From Caldatribacterium sp051549785 (GTDB taxonomy: Bacteria; Atribacterota; Atribacteria; Atribacterales; Caldatribacteriaceae), in the NCBI RefSeq assembly GCF_051549785.1, contig NZ_CP189974.1, positions 1,903,958 to 1,967,957 of the forward strand: a DNA stretch of 64,000 bases, read 5' to 3'. Shown here piece after piece: positions 8,236-16,571 of the stretch. Position numbers and translations under genes: made by a program. Each line of letters starts with the position of its first letter. The first letter of the stretch is position 1. Below the pieces are notes generated by a model that searched no databases, was not told where the DNA came from, and worked only from the letters and a program-made list of their open reading frames with translations.

Positions 8236-9022
8236 CGCGGCTATTCCTGCTTTGCATCACCCCCAGAGGGTTGTCGGCAATCCGGTTCCCCGCAAAAATG
8301 CCCTCTGCTTCCTTCAGGAAACACACCCCACCAACCGTGTGTTCCAGCACCTCATTCCCCTCAAAAAGGAGGAACGACCCGCAGGTAACCCCCCAGGCAT
8401 TCCGGATAAAGCGGGAGTTCCGGACCACCGCAGCAGCACCACGCCGGAGAAGAATCCCCTCTCCTCCGTTCTCAAGAAAGAGTGAGTCCTCGACCTCTAT
8501 CCGGGACCCGCTCTCAACGAGAATTCCTGCCGCCTCGTTCCCCAGAAAAACACAGCGGCGAAAGACACACGAGGCCCCCTTCGCCACCACGACACCGTTC
8601 CCCATCCAGCTCAGCTTTTCCCGCACGCCTCCCCGGAAGAGGCACTCCTCAAACACTACCCGGCCCTGCAGGACCACCACCACGTTGCCCTTGTGCCGGC
8701 CCCGGAGCGAAAAGGCCACACCCCGGACCCTTCCTTCTCCTCCTCCCTCAACCCGGATCACCTCTCCGTCCCGGAAAAGCACCGTCCCCTTCATTCCCAC
8801 AAGGAAAAAGGGAGGCGCAAGAACTGCCCGGTTCTGCAGCACGTAGTCCCCTGGATGGAACGCCACAAAACCCCCTGAGGGGACAAGCGGTTCCTCGGGG
8901 AAAACGGGCCGGAAATCCCGAAAGGACAGCGCCCCTTCCTCCTCAGGGAAAGGCCTTCCCTCTCCCTGGAAAGCGGTAAGAAGTCCGGCAAGACCGTTCT
9001 TCAAGGTGTCTTCAGAGGCCAT
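8180..9022 (-). CDS. Right-handed parallel beta-helix protein in the kinase-phosphatase operon
   Basis: 280 residues without signal peptide or membrane segment. From about residue 85 on it consists of repeated rungs with the pattern of a parallel beta-helix (pectate-lyase/NosD-like), for example VVFEECLFRGG, CVFRRCVFLGNEAAGILVES, IEVEDSLFLENGGEGILL, AVVRNSRFIRNAWGVTC and GIFAGNRIADNPLGV. It is the last gene of the VWA/PP2C/kinase operon: ATG 9022 overlaps the kinase stop by 11 bases and follows GAGGA. A beta-helix of this kind may be a scaffold or a carbohydrate- or surface-binding module; in the operon it could be a target or partner of the kinase. No catalytic residues could be assigned. 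Confidence 0.8.
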   Translation of the reverse strand: MASEDTLKNGLAGLLTAFQGEGRPFPEEEGALSFRDFRPVFPEEPLVPSGGFVAFHPGDYVLQNRAVLAPPFFLVGMKGTVLFRDGEVIRVEGGGEGRVRGVAFSLRGRHKGNVVVVLQGRVVFEECLFRGGVREKLSWMGNGVVVAKGASCVFRRCVFLGNEAAGILVESGSRIEVEDSLFLENGGEGILLRRGAAAVVRNSRFIRNAWGVTCGSFLLFEGNEVLEHTVGGVCFLKEAEGIFAGNRIADNPLGVMQSRNSRVIWGTNLLEGNRVALLEE

Positions 9023-10373
9023 CTTCCTCAACCCTCAGAGCGAAATCCCCAAAGACCAGGAGGAGGTTTCGTCTCAGAAAAATGCACTCGCCTGGCTCGA
9101 CCTTTCGGGACTCCCCACAGGGGGAAACCACCTGCCAGTGCCCCATCCCCGAAAAAACGTATCCTTCGCCTTCCCTCCACCGGACTTCTCCGAGGGTCTC
9201 GTCCTCCCTCTGGCCGTGGAGCATTTTGGCCACCAGGTGAAATCGGTGTCCAAGGACAATTTTCCGCTTTGCCGCGACCAGAACCCCCTGGCCTTTCCTC
9301 TCGAGGACACTGCACACCACCGGGTGGGGACGGCGCACAGTCTCCCCACAGAAGGGGCAGCGGCGAAGGGGAAGGGGCATCCAGTACGGATACGGGAAGT
9401 ACTGGGCGCACTTCAAGCACCGCCAGAGCTCGAAAAAGGCGAAAAAGAGCGCCCGCTCCCATTCCCGCGCCAGGGGACGCTGCTCAGGAGAACGAAGGCC
9501 TTCAAGGAAACTCCGCTCGACGAGCTCCTGAAGGTGGGGAGGGAGCACGCAGTAACTGAGCACACCCCGGCGGAAAAGCGGTATCCCCAGGCGCTCGGGG
9601 CGATTCCGGAAGTCCAGGGGATGTTCACTGAAGAGCGCCATTTTCCCCCACCCGAGCCGTTCGTCCTCTTCCGGATCCTCAGCGTAGCAGACAAGAGGCT
9701 GCAGGGGATTTCGGAAAAGGAGCGTGTGGAAGACAAGGACTGCGAGGCTGTGCCGGTCGGTCCTTTGATTCGGGGTTTCTCTGCCCATGACCACTTCCGG
9801 AGCCATGAAGGGCATCATTCCTGCAACCTGAGGGGGGAGAAACCCCGGGACCACAAGACCGTCAAGGTCAATGAGCACCGCAAGGCCCTTGCGGATATCC
9901 ACCAGGAAGTTGCCAAAATGGAGATCGGCATGGGCACACCCCTTCCCGTGGAGCGCCGCTACGGTCCGGGTGATGCTGTGGGCCACCTGGAGGTAGTTGA
10001 GCCAGTTCGCCCCCTCCTCCACCGCCCTCTTGAACTCCCGGGGACTGAAGATGTAATCGACGAGCTCCCGAAAAGGGGGGCGAGGGATTCGCTTCGTCAC
10101 CACCCCAATCCTCCGCCACCCGTCAATTTCTCGCACCAGCGCCACAGGCCAGCAAAGAAAACTGGCCTCTTCTCCCAGGTTTTTGCCCAGAGCGAGGACC
10201 CGCCGGAGGAGTTCCTCCTTTCCGGGAGGAAGAGTTCTGTCGTGGTACACCTTCACCACGAAGTTCCCGCAGCGGCTGAAGTACACCTCTCCTTCACCAC
10301 CCACGAACACCGGACCCTCGACCTCAAGACGCTTCGGCACAAACGGAAAAGGAGAAACGGTTGTGACCCTCAT
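9012..10373 (-). CDS. Protein kinase-like protein with C-terminal zinc ribbon (TerY-P triad type)
   Basis: 453 residues. The N-terminal 260 residues form a Hanks-type kinase fold with non-standard motifs: glycine loop GGEGEVY near 25, lysine strand FVVKVYHD near 37, catalytic loop HADLHFGNFLVD near 147 (instead of HRDLKxxN), DLDG near 167 (in place of DFG), and MAPEVVMG near 190. A zinc ribbon follows (CLKCAQ near 322, CPFCGE near 340), then about 95 beta-rich residues ending in DFALRVEEDGL that may be an FHA-like module, a weak call. Its ATG overlaps the phosphatase stop (ATGA), so translation is coupled. With the VWA and PP2C genes it matches the TerY phosphatase-kinase arrangement; targets unknown. 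Confidence 0.82.
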   Translation of the reverse strand: MRVTTVSPFPFVPKRLEVEGPVFVGGEGEVYFSRCGNFVVKVYHDRTLPPGKEELLRRVLALGKNLGEEASFLCWPVALVREIDGWRRIGVVTKRIPRPPFRELVDYIFSPREFKRAVEEGANWLNYLQVAHSITRTVAALHGKGCAHADLHFGNFLVDIRKGLAVLIDLDGLVVPGFLPPQVAGMMPFMAPEVVMGRETPNQRTDRHSLAVLVFHTLLFRNPLQPLVCYAEDPEEDERLGWGKMALFSEHPLDFRNRPERLGIPLFRRGVLSYCVLPPHLQELVERSFLEGLRSPEQRPLAREWERALFFAFFELWRCLKCAQYFPYPYWMPLPLRRCPFCGETVRRPHPVVCSVLERKGQGVLVAAKRKIVLGHRFHLVAKMLHGQREDETLGEVRWREGEGYVFSGMGHWQVVSPCGESRKVEPGECIFLRRNLLLVFGDFALRVEEDGL

Positions 10374-11311
10374 CGGTACACCACCACGAGTGTCCGATCG
10401 TCAAAACTCCCAGGAAGCGTATACGTCCCCAGCCAGAAAACGAGGCGCCGCGCCGCCACCTCGCGACTCGAAGTCGCACGAACCTCCCGAAGAATGTCCA
10501 GGGCAAAACGGTCAGTGATATCCTCCGGAGGCCCGTAGAGACAATCATCAGCAAGGCCATCGGTCATGAGCATGAAGGCCGAAAGATGGTCCTTCCGGAA
10601 ATCAAAGGTTCCAGCACGGCAGAAGTCCCGCCAGTCAGGCTGGGTCAGCACCTCCACCTCACCCGTATCACGTCCCTCCTGAACGCTTATGAGCACACTC
10701 TTTCCGTCTTTCCGAACACCAAGGAGCGCTCCATCTCCAATGTGGAAGAACGCCCCCTTTTCCTCGGCCACATGGAAAAGGCAGCAAAGCAACGTCGTGG
10801 CGAAATCCTGTGGGTCCCTTCCCTCCCGCTGGGCTAAGTCCTGGAGCACCCGGTGCGTGTACTCACCGGCTTCAAAAAGGTATTCCTGAACGGTTTCCCA
10901 GGGAGGGATTTCCCCTTTTTCCGCCTCTCCTTCCTGGAAAAAGCTGAGTACCCCCACCTCGCACCATCCCGGAATCGGGGAAAGGGAAACGGAGTCCTTC
11001 TCAAAGGTTCCCTTCGTAGAGATACGACGGACCTTTCTCGTACAGCTATAGGGGAGGTGAAAGAGCACCCGGTCGGTGAAGGCGCTCACCGCCAGTGCCG
11101 ACCCCCACACTCCTTTCGGGGCATTCCCAACTCCGTCGGCCACCGCAACGCAGAGCCAGTCACCCTTTGACCGAACAAGAAGACTGTCCTCCCGACCCCT
11201 GTGCTCCCGGGAATGTAGCCTCCCTACGGCACTGCCACCAACGAAGCTGTACCGCCCAAGGGCTCCGAAAACGGCAATCCAGTCCGGATGGGTGTTGAAA
11301 GACGAAAGCAC
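10370..11311 (-). CDS. PP2C-like serine/threonine phosphatase
   Basis: 313 residues from GTG 11311. PP2C metal-site motifs are present in order: VAVADGVGNAPKG near residue 75, HIGDGALLG near 203, MLMTDGLADD near 258 and SFDDRTLVV at the C terminus. The protein would remove phosphate from substrates of the neighbouring kinase. The start is uncertain. No ribosome site precedes GTG 11311, whereas a strong GGAGG lies seven bases before an in-frame ATC at 11341, directly after the VWA stop codon, which is in the same frame. A start at ATC would add ten residues. Gene order VWA, phosphatase, kinase with short or negative spacing indicates one operon. Confidence 0.88.
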   Translation of the reverse strand: MLSSFNTHPDWIAVFGALGRYSFVGGSAVGRLHSREHRGREDSLLVRSKGDWLCVAVADGVGNAPKGVWGSALAVSAFTDRVLFHLPYSCTRKVRRISTKGTFEKDSVSLSPIPGWCEVGVLSFFQEGEAEKGEIPPWETVQEYLFEAGEYTHRVLQDLAQREGRDPQDFATTLLCCLFHVAEEKGAFFHIGDGALLGVRKDGKSVLISVQEGRDTGEVEVLTQPDWRDFCRAGTFDFRKDHLSAFMLMTDGLADDCLYGPPEDITDRFALDILREVRATSSREVAARRLVFWLGTYTLPGSFDDRTLVVVYR

Positions 11312-11353
11312 TCGGTCGCCAGCGATGAATCCCTGGGGGATGTTCGCACCTCC

Positions 11354-12052
11354 CTATGGGATGTACTGCAGAACGTCCGGAGGCATGGGTATGGACATGG
11401 GTGAGCCCTCGCCCTGACCCTGAGGCCGCGAAAGAGTCTTGCTCACAGTACGCACAGTTTGAGAGACCCAGCGGAAAAAGGCGGAAAACGATGCGGCGTC
11501 GGAGTCCATCTTGAAGCTCGGCCCAATGGCGATTTCCCGAAGCGTGGCCTCATCGATGTCCGGACCGCAGCCCACGGTAATCACGTTGAGCACCTTGCGT
11601 TCTCTCCGCTTGAGCAGTTCTTCCCGCGGGGTTCGCCAGTCGTCAGTGGGTTTCCCGTCGGTGAGGATGAAGACAAGAGGCTTCCAGTCACCCTTTTCCC
11701 CTCCCGGAACGGCCTTCTTCACATCCCGATCGAGGGACTCGATGAGCAGCCGAAGTGCCTGCCCAAGGGGGGTGTATCCTCCCGCCTCAAGGGGAGGGAG
11801 GGTCAGCTGGTCAATGGGCACAAGCCCCCGGGTGAGGTTTTCGACTTCTTTTCCGAAGGTAATGACCGAAACCCAGACCGTCTCCCGGGCGAAGGTGTCG
11901 TTCTCCACCTCTCGCTTGAACAGCGCCACCCCCTCCTGGAGGGCCTGAATGGGTGCTCCCGCCATGCTCCCCGAAGTGTCAAGGAGCAGGTACACCGGCA
12001 AACGACGCAGACCCTGGCTCAATGCCACATCCATCTCTATGCGCTCTTCCAT
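11354..12052 (-). CDS. von Willebrand factor A (TerY-like) protein
   Basis: 232 residues from ATG 12052, which has GGGAGGG upstream; the longer frame from 12079 lacks a ribosome site. All three parts of a metal-ion-dependent adhesion site are visible: LLLDTSGSM near residue 26 (DxSxS), a threonine in GGYTPLGQAL near 92 and FILTDGKPTDD near 130. The domain is followed by a short tail rich in S, P and Q. VWA proteins of the TerY kind pair with a PP2C phosphatase and a kinase and are thought to assemble or recruit partners. It lies 5 bases after a DUF362 ferredoxin gene and 42 bases before the phosphatase. Confidence 0.9.
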   Translation of the reverse strand: MEERIEMDVALSQGLRRLPVYLLLDTSGSMAGAPIQALQEGVALFKREVENDTFARETVWVSVITFGKEVENLTRGLVPIDQLTLPPLEAGGYTPLGQALRLLIESLDRDVKKAVPGGEKGDWKPLVFILTDGKPTDDWRTPREELLKRRERKVLNVITVGCGPDIDEATLREIAIGPSFKMDSDAASFSAFFRWVSQTVRTVSKTLSRPQGQGEGSPMSIPMPPDVLQYIP

Positions 12053-12057
12053 ACGTC

Positions 12058-13227
12058 TCACCCTCCCGCAGAAGAACATAAAGAATCATGCCATTTTCCC
12101 AGCATCCTCCGCACAAGGGGAACACCAACCAGAATCGCCCCGTGGGGGCACACCTCCTGACACACAAAGCAGCGAATGCACTGGGCGTACTCTATAGAAG
12201 GGAGGTGAACTCCTTCATTCCAGCGCAGGGCCTGAGGATGTGCAGGACAAACCTCGGTGCACACCCCACAACCTTTGCAGAGCTCCCGCCGGATGGCCGG
12301 GTAGGGAAGGAGGAAACGTCGCACAAGGGGGAGAAAGAGTTTCCTCGAGGGAGCTACCCGGGGCATCCGCAGGACCTCAAAATCTCTTTGCTCAAAGCGC
12401 CCAGGATCGTCCCCCCAGAGTACGATGGCCTCTTTTCGCCACGTCCCCAGGCCAAGACGTTCGCCCTCAGAACAGGTGGGAACAAGGACAGGATCAAGGT
12501 GGATCAACCGTGCCAGGGTAGCATCAAGCGCCACGGGATCCCGGGAAAAGGCCAGAAGCCCCATGAAACGGGGTTTTCCGTTTCGGGGGCCGTTACCCTC
12601 CATCGCCACCACCGCGTCCATGACGAAGAAGGCCGGACGGAGGAGACGGTTGAGATCCACGAGCATCCGGGAAAACAGCGTGGCATCAGGAATACGAAAG
12701 TGGTACTCTCCTTTTCGCACCCCCGGAACGCACCCAAGCTGGTTCTTCACCGCCCCTGTGACCCTGGTGAGCCCATGGGTTTTCCATTTCGGAAGGCTCA
12801 CAAGAGCGTCGTACTCCCTGATCCCCCTGGCGATGGTGAACTTCCTGTGCTGCACACCCTCTGGAAAATCCACCTCCACCCCATGGGTAAAATCCACGAA
12901 ATCCACGCCCAGAGACCGGGCCACCTCGAGGATGCCGGCTTTTTTCGCCACACTCTCAGGCGACCCGAAGGCGGGGGAATCCCCGAATCCCACCCGGTAC
13001 CCCGCTTCCAGGAATACCTTCGCCACCGCCCGGAACACCGCAGGATGGGTGGTCACAGCCCGCTCCGGAGCCTCACCCACAAGGAGATTGGGTTTGAGGA
13101 GCACGCTCTTTGCCCCAGGACACAGCGCCTCCGGTCCCCCAAAAAGGGCAAAACCCCGGCGAACGGCTCTCTCCACCTCCCCCTCATCGTAACCCGGACA
13201 GAACACCAGGGCAACAGGAGACGACAT
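12058..13227 (-). CDS. DUF362-family protein with two 4Fe-4S clusters
   Basis: 389 residues. The first 290 residues match DUF362: LLKPNLLVGEAPERAVTTHP near 45, LPKWKTHGLTRVTGAVKNQ near 145 and AMEGNGPRNGKPRFMGLLA near 207. The last 75 residues hold two 4Fe-4S ferredoxin motifs, CKGCGVCTEVCP and CIRCFVCQEVCP. The function of DUF362 proteins is not established; they are redox proteins common in anaerobes. The gene leads the VWA/phosphatase/kinase operon, with only five bases to the VWA start, so it may link redox state to the phospho-signalling genes; it could also be an unrelated passenger. ATG 13227 follows GAGGGGG. Confidence 0.85.
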   Translation of the reverse strand: MSSPVALVFCPGYDEGEVERAVRRGFALFGGPEALCPGAKSVLLKPNLLVGEAPERAVTTHPAVFRAVAKVFLEAGYRVGFGDSPAFGSPESVAKKAGILEVARSLGVDFVDFTHGVEVDFPEGVQHRKFTIARGIREYDALVSLPKWKTHGLTRVTGAVKNQLGCVPGVRKGEYHFRIPDATLFSRMLVDLNRLLRPAFFVMDAVVAMEGNGPRNGKPRFMGLLAFSRDPVALDATLARLIHLDPVLVPTCSEGERLGLGTWRKEAIVLWGDDPGRFEQRDFEVLRMPRVAPSRKLFLPLVRRFLLPYPAIRRELCKGCGVCTEVCPAHPQALRWNEGVHLPSIEYAQCIRCFVCQEVCPHGAILVGVPLVRRMLGKWHDSLCSSAGG

Positions 13228-13230
13228 CGC

Positions 13231-13259
13231 TTGCAGACCCCCTCAGGGTACGGTACAAT
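13231..13259 (+). promoter_or_regulatory. Promoter of the ECF S-component gene
   Basis: TTGCAG (13231-13236) and TACAAT (13254-13259) are 17 bp apart, a good sigma-70-type match, with the start of transcription expected near 13266 and a GGGGAGG ribosome site at 13279-13285 before ATG 13292. Confidence 0.7.
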
Positions 13260-13291
13260 ACCAGAAAACCAGCGCCAGGGGAGGTTGTCCA

Positions 13292-13813
13292 ATGCGCGAG
13301 AAAGTTCGCCACCTTGCCTTCACGGGGATCTTCATCGCCATGAGTGTGGTGCTCACCCGATTCGCCAGCCTCCGCATCGCCATCGGCGGTATTGAAGGCA
13401 TACGGATTGGTTTTGGAACCCTTCCCATCATCCTCAGCGGCGTTCTCCTTGGACCCATTTCCGGTGCCCTCACGGGGGCCCTTGCGGACATCATTGGCTT
13501 TGTCCTCAGCCCCATGGGACCGTATTTCCCCCACTTCACCCTGACGTCAAGCCTCTACGGAGTAATTCCAGGGGTTGTGTCGCTTCTTCCCCTTCGCTCA
13601 AAGACCCTTCGGGTCTTCTGTGTTGTAGCCATTCCCCAGGTGGGCGTAGGGCTCTTCCTCACCCCCTACTTCCTCCACACCCTCTTCGACATGCCCTGGA
13701 AGATTCTCCTTGCTCCTCGCCTTGTGAGTGTACCGCTTAACACCATTGCTTTCACTGTGCTCATCCTTAGCCTCTTTCGGGTGCCGGCGTTTGCCGCTTT
13801 CGGTGAACGGTAG
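13292..13813 (+). CDS. folT: ECF transporter S component, folate-type
   Basis: 173 residues, about six membrane segments. The protein resembles the folate-family S component of energy-coupling-factor transporters: an N-terminal LAFTGIFIAMSVVLTRF helix, GIRIGFGTLPIILSGVLLGP near 38, then GALTGALADIIGFVLSP near 58 and FTLTSSLYGVIPG near 85. The S component binds the vitamin in the membrane and docks to a shared ECF ATPase/T module that is not in this window. It has its own promoter and is a single-gene unit; its stop lies three bases from the end of rpe on the other strand. Other substrates of the same family cannot be excluded, so the symbol is tentative. Confidence 0.8.
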   Translation: MREKVRHLAFTGIFIAMSVVLTRFASLRIAIGGIEGIRIGFGTLPIILSGVLLGPISGALTGALADIIGFVLSPMGPYFPHFTLTSSLYGVIPGVVSLLPLRSKTLRVFCVVAIPQVGVGLFLTPYFLHTLFDMPWKILLAPRLVSVPLNTIAFTVLILSLFRVPAFAAFGER

Positions 13814-13816
13814 GGC

Positions 13817-14485
13817 TCAAAGACGTTCGCAGAATTCCCGGAAGCGCCGCGCCGCCGCTTCGAGGTCTTCTCTCCCTGAAAAGATGCTCGAAGTTCCAGC
13901 CACGAACACGTTGGCCCCGGCTCTCTTGAGCTGGGGCACGGTCTCCTCACTGATCCCTCCATCGACGGCAATATCAACGGCAACACCGAGCTCAAGGCTC
14001 ATCTTCCGGATGACTTCCACCTTGGCCACGACCTCAGGGACAAACCTCTGCCCCACAAAACCCGGATCCACGGTCATGCAGAGGACGAGATCAAGGTAAG
14101 GGAGGAGATAGCGCAAAAACTCCGGGCTTGTGGAGGGGTTCAGGGCAATGCCCACCTTCTTGCCAAGCCTCTTCACCGCATCGACCAGGTGGTGCAGTCG
14201 CGGGTTTCCCTCGGCATGAAAGGTGATGCTGTCGGCTCCAAGCTGGGCAAAGAGCGAGAAGTGCGCCTCGGGGTTCACCACCATGAGGTGGACATCAAAA
14301 AGGAGTGAGGTCTGGGGACGGAGCTTCTTCAGGAGGTTCGTCCCGATGGCAAAATTGGGCACAAACACCCCATCCATGATGTCGATGTGGAGCATCTCGA
14401 TTCCGGCTCGCTCGAGCTTCCGGACATCCTCGAGGAGGGCGAGGTAGTTCGCACAGTCCAGAGACGCCGAAATCCTCGTCTTCAT
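13817..14485 (-). CDS. rpe: Ribulose-phosphate 3-epimerase family protein
   Basis: 222 residues, a TIM barrel of the usual length. It shows the family signatures LHIDIMDGVFVPNFAIG near 33, LFDVHLMVVNPE near 62, MTVDPGFVGQRFVPEV near 136 and VDGGISEETVPQLKRAGANV near 172. The enzyme interconverts ribulose 5-phosphate and xylulose 5-phosphate. It overlaps the stop of a dehydrogenase gene by four bases (ATGA) and is the last gene of a long minus-strand run, directly downstream of two polyol-type dehydrogenases, so it could alternatively be an epimerase for another ketose phosphate such as allulose 6-phosphate. Confidence 0.88.
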   Translation of the reverse strand: MKTRISASLDCANYLALLEDVRKLERAGIEMLHIDIMDGVFVPNFAIGTNLLKKLRPQTSLLFDVHLMVVNPEAHFSLFAQLGADSITFHAEGNPRLHHLVDAVKRLGKKVGIALNPSTSPEFLRYLLPYLDLVLCMTVDPGFVGQRFVPEVVAKVEVIRKMSLELGVAVDIAVDGGISEETVPQLKRAGANVFVAGTSSIFSGREDLEAAARRFREFCERL

Positions 14486-15507
14486 GGGATGAGCACCACC
14501 TTCACGTACGACAGCCGTCGCTCCCGCATTCCTGAAAGAAAAGCCGGCGCTTCCTCAAGACGGATGCGGTGAGAGATCAACGGGGCAAAGGACACCCGTC
14601 TCCCGGCAGCAAGGTCAAGAACCTTCTTCCAGTCAGAATCAAGGAAGGTGAAACTCGAGTTCCAGCTCCCAAAAACCGTGAGTTCCTTCCGGAGGATGTG
14701 CCCAAAATCCGCCGGCTGGAGGGTGAGCTCTTTCTCCTGGTTCCCCAAAAGCAGCACCTTCCCCTTCTTGCGCACAAGCTTCAGGGCGTCCACCAGGGCC
14801 CTGGCGCTACCTGAAGCCTCAACCACAAGGTCGATGCCTTCAGGTTCTGCGGGGAAAAAGGAGGGGAAAAGCGTCACATCAAAACCCAGATTCCTTGCCA
14901 GAGCGAATTTGTGCTCGTCTACATCGTACCCGATGAGTCGCCGAACTCCCGCAAGCTTCAGCCACATTCCAAGAAGCAGCCCCACCGGTCCAAGACCGAA
15001 CACGGCTGCGCTTTCCCCCATAACCTCACCCACACGCCGGACGGCATGGAACGCCACCGCCGCAGGCTCGGTGAGAGCACCTTCTTCAAAGGAAAGGTTC
15101 CCCGGAAGGGGGAGGAGATTGGCCACAGGCGCCACGACGTACTCGGCAAATGCGCCATTTTGGCGAGAGCCAAGGTACCCGTAGTCCTCGCAGAGCTCAT
15201 ACCACCCCATCTCACAGTAGGGACACTTCCGGCAAGGAAGGAGGGGGTACACCACCACCCGCTCTCCCACCCACCGTTCATCTTCTCTCCCTCCCACGGC
15301 TACGACCTCTCCTGAAAATTCGTGTCCTGGAATGAGGGGGTAGAAGTAGGCAATGTCCCCAAAAATCCGGGGGAGATCCGAGCCGCAGATGCCACAGGCC
15401 CGGACCCGGACAAGGGCTTCCCCGGATCTCGGTTCGGGAAGCGGGACTTCAGCAAGGCGCAGGCGACCTCTACCCTCAAGAACCAGCGCCTTCATAACCC
15501 GGGTCAT
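14482..15507 (-). CDS. Zinc-dependent alcohol/polyol dehydrogenase (galactitol-1-phosphate 5-dehydrogenase-like)
   Basis: 341 residues of the medium-chain dehydrogenase family. Catalytic-zinc residues: CGICGSD near 38 and GHEFSGEV near 61; structural-zinc cysteines CRKCPYCEMGWYELC near 91-105; NAD-binding VFGLGPVGLLLG near 170. The combination resembles sugar-alcohol dehydrogenases such as GatD or sorbitol dehydrogenase. Its first codons overlap the stop of the next dehydrogenase by four bases; a second possible start is ATG 15495. With the neighbouring dehydrogenase and rpe it may form a small polyol-to-ketose pathway. The exact substrate cannot be read from sequence. Confidence 0.85.
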   Translation of the reverse strand: MTRVMKALVLEGRGRLRLAEVPLPEPRSGEALVRVRACGICGSDLPRIFGDIAYFYPLIPGHEFSGEVVAVGGREDERWVGERVVVYPLLPCRKCPYCEMGWYELCEDYGYLGSRQNGAFAEYVVAPVANLLPLPGNLSFEEGALTEPAAVAFHAVRRVGEVMGESAAVFGLGPVGLLLGMWLKLAGVRRLIGYDVDEHKFALARNLGFDVTLFPSFFPAEPEGIDLVVEASGSARALVDALKLVRKKGKVLLLGNQEKELTLQPADFGHILRKELTVFGSWNSSFTFLDSDWKKVLDLAAGRRVSFAPLISHRIRLEEAPAFLSGMRERRLSYVKVVLIP

Positions 15508-16541
15508 GGGTTGACCACAACCTTGAGCCCCTCGTGGGATTCAGCCACCCGGAAGGCCTCATGGACGGCCTCAAGGGGGAAGCGGTGAGTGATGTACCAG
15601 GAAGGATGCACCATACCTTTTGCCATTACCTGCAGGGCTTTCCTGTGATGGCGGGGAAGGCTTCCATGAGTCCCGAGGACCATGCACTCCCGGTAGTGGA
15701 TGAGGTTACTCGGGATGGAGATGTTCCGGGCATCCTTTGGCAATCCGCCGAAAAAGTTAATTCGCGCCCGGTGACGGGCAAGGCGCAACGCCATCTCCTG
15801 GGCATCGGGAGAGGCGCAGGTGACCATCACCACATCCGCCCCCTCTCCCTCGGTCACCTCGAACACCTTCGCCTCAAGGTCCGGGTCGTCGGCAAGGAAA
15901 TAGTGGTCGGCGCCGAATTTCTTCGCCATCTCCAGGCGCCTCAGAGAACGCTGGACAACGATGATATTCGTCGCCCCCATGAAGCGGCCCATCTCAATCA
16001 TCATGCACCCGATGGGACCGGCACCGATGATAAGGAGTGTGTCCCCCACACCGAGCTGACTCATCTCAAGGCCGTTGATGGCACAGGCCAGGGGTTCGGC
16101 GAGGGAGGCCTCGTCGTACGAGAGATTCTCAGGAATCCGGTGTACTGCCCCCTGAGTGACGGTCAGGGCGTTCAAGAGGATATACTCGGCGAATCCCCCG
16201 GGGAACTGGTACCCGATGGCGTAGTTAGTGGCACAGTTCGTACCCATCCCGTTCTGGCACCAGTAGCAAGCTCCACAGGGGACATCGGCACCGATGGCCA
16301 CCCGGTCCCCTACCCGGAATTTGGTCACCCCAGGACCAACGGCCACGACATCCCCGGCGACTTCGTGCCCGATAATCTGGGGGAATTTCACCCGGGGGTT
16401 TCCGAAGTGGAAAATGCGGATATCCGAGCCACAGACAGAACACGCCCGAACACGAACGAGAACCTCTCCTTCCCTGGGAGAAGGGTCAGGAACCTCCATG
16501 ATGCTGAGACGATCAAAACCTTCTAAGACTGCGGCGCGCAT
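15504..16541 (-). CDS. Zinc-dependent alcohol/polyol dehydrogenase (sorbitol/threonine dehydrogenase-like)
   Basis: 345 residues, medium-chain zinc dehydrogenase. Catalytic-site segment CSVCGSD near 34 followed by GHEVAGDV near 58; structural-zinc cysteines CGACYWCQNGMGTNC near 88-102; Rossmann segment LIIGAGPIGCMM near 168. ATG 16541 is preceded by AAGGAG. It shares only moderate similarity with the dehydrogenase it overlaps, so the two probably act on different polyols or on successive steps. It is part of the minus-strand run that begins at ccdA and ends at rpe. Confidence 0.86.
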   Translation of the reverse strand: MRAAVLEGFDRLSIMEVPDPSPREGEVLVRVRACSVCGSDIRIFHFGNPRVKFPQIIGHEVAGDVVAVGPGVTKFRVGDRVAIGADVPCGACYWCQNGMGTNCATNYAIGYQFPGGFAEYILLNALTVTQGAVHRIPENLSYDEASLAEPLACAINGLEMSQLGVGDTLLIIGAGPIGCMMIEMGRFMGATNIIVVQRSLRRLEMAKKFGADHYFLADDPDLEAKVFEVTEGEGADVVMVTCASPDAQEMALRLARHRARINFFGGLPKDARNISIPSNLIHYRECMVLGTHGSLPRHHRKALQVMAKGMVHPSWYITHRFPLEAVHEAFRVAESHEGLKVVVNP

Positions 16542-16571
16542 GCTCCTTCATCCCTCTTGAGCCAGTCTACC

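Noticed and set aside
13228..13291. Tetrahydrofolate riboswitch before the folT-like gene
   Set aside because: The leader from the predicted transcription start is about 25 bases, too short for a riboswitch.
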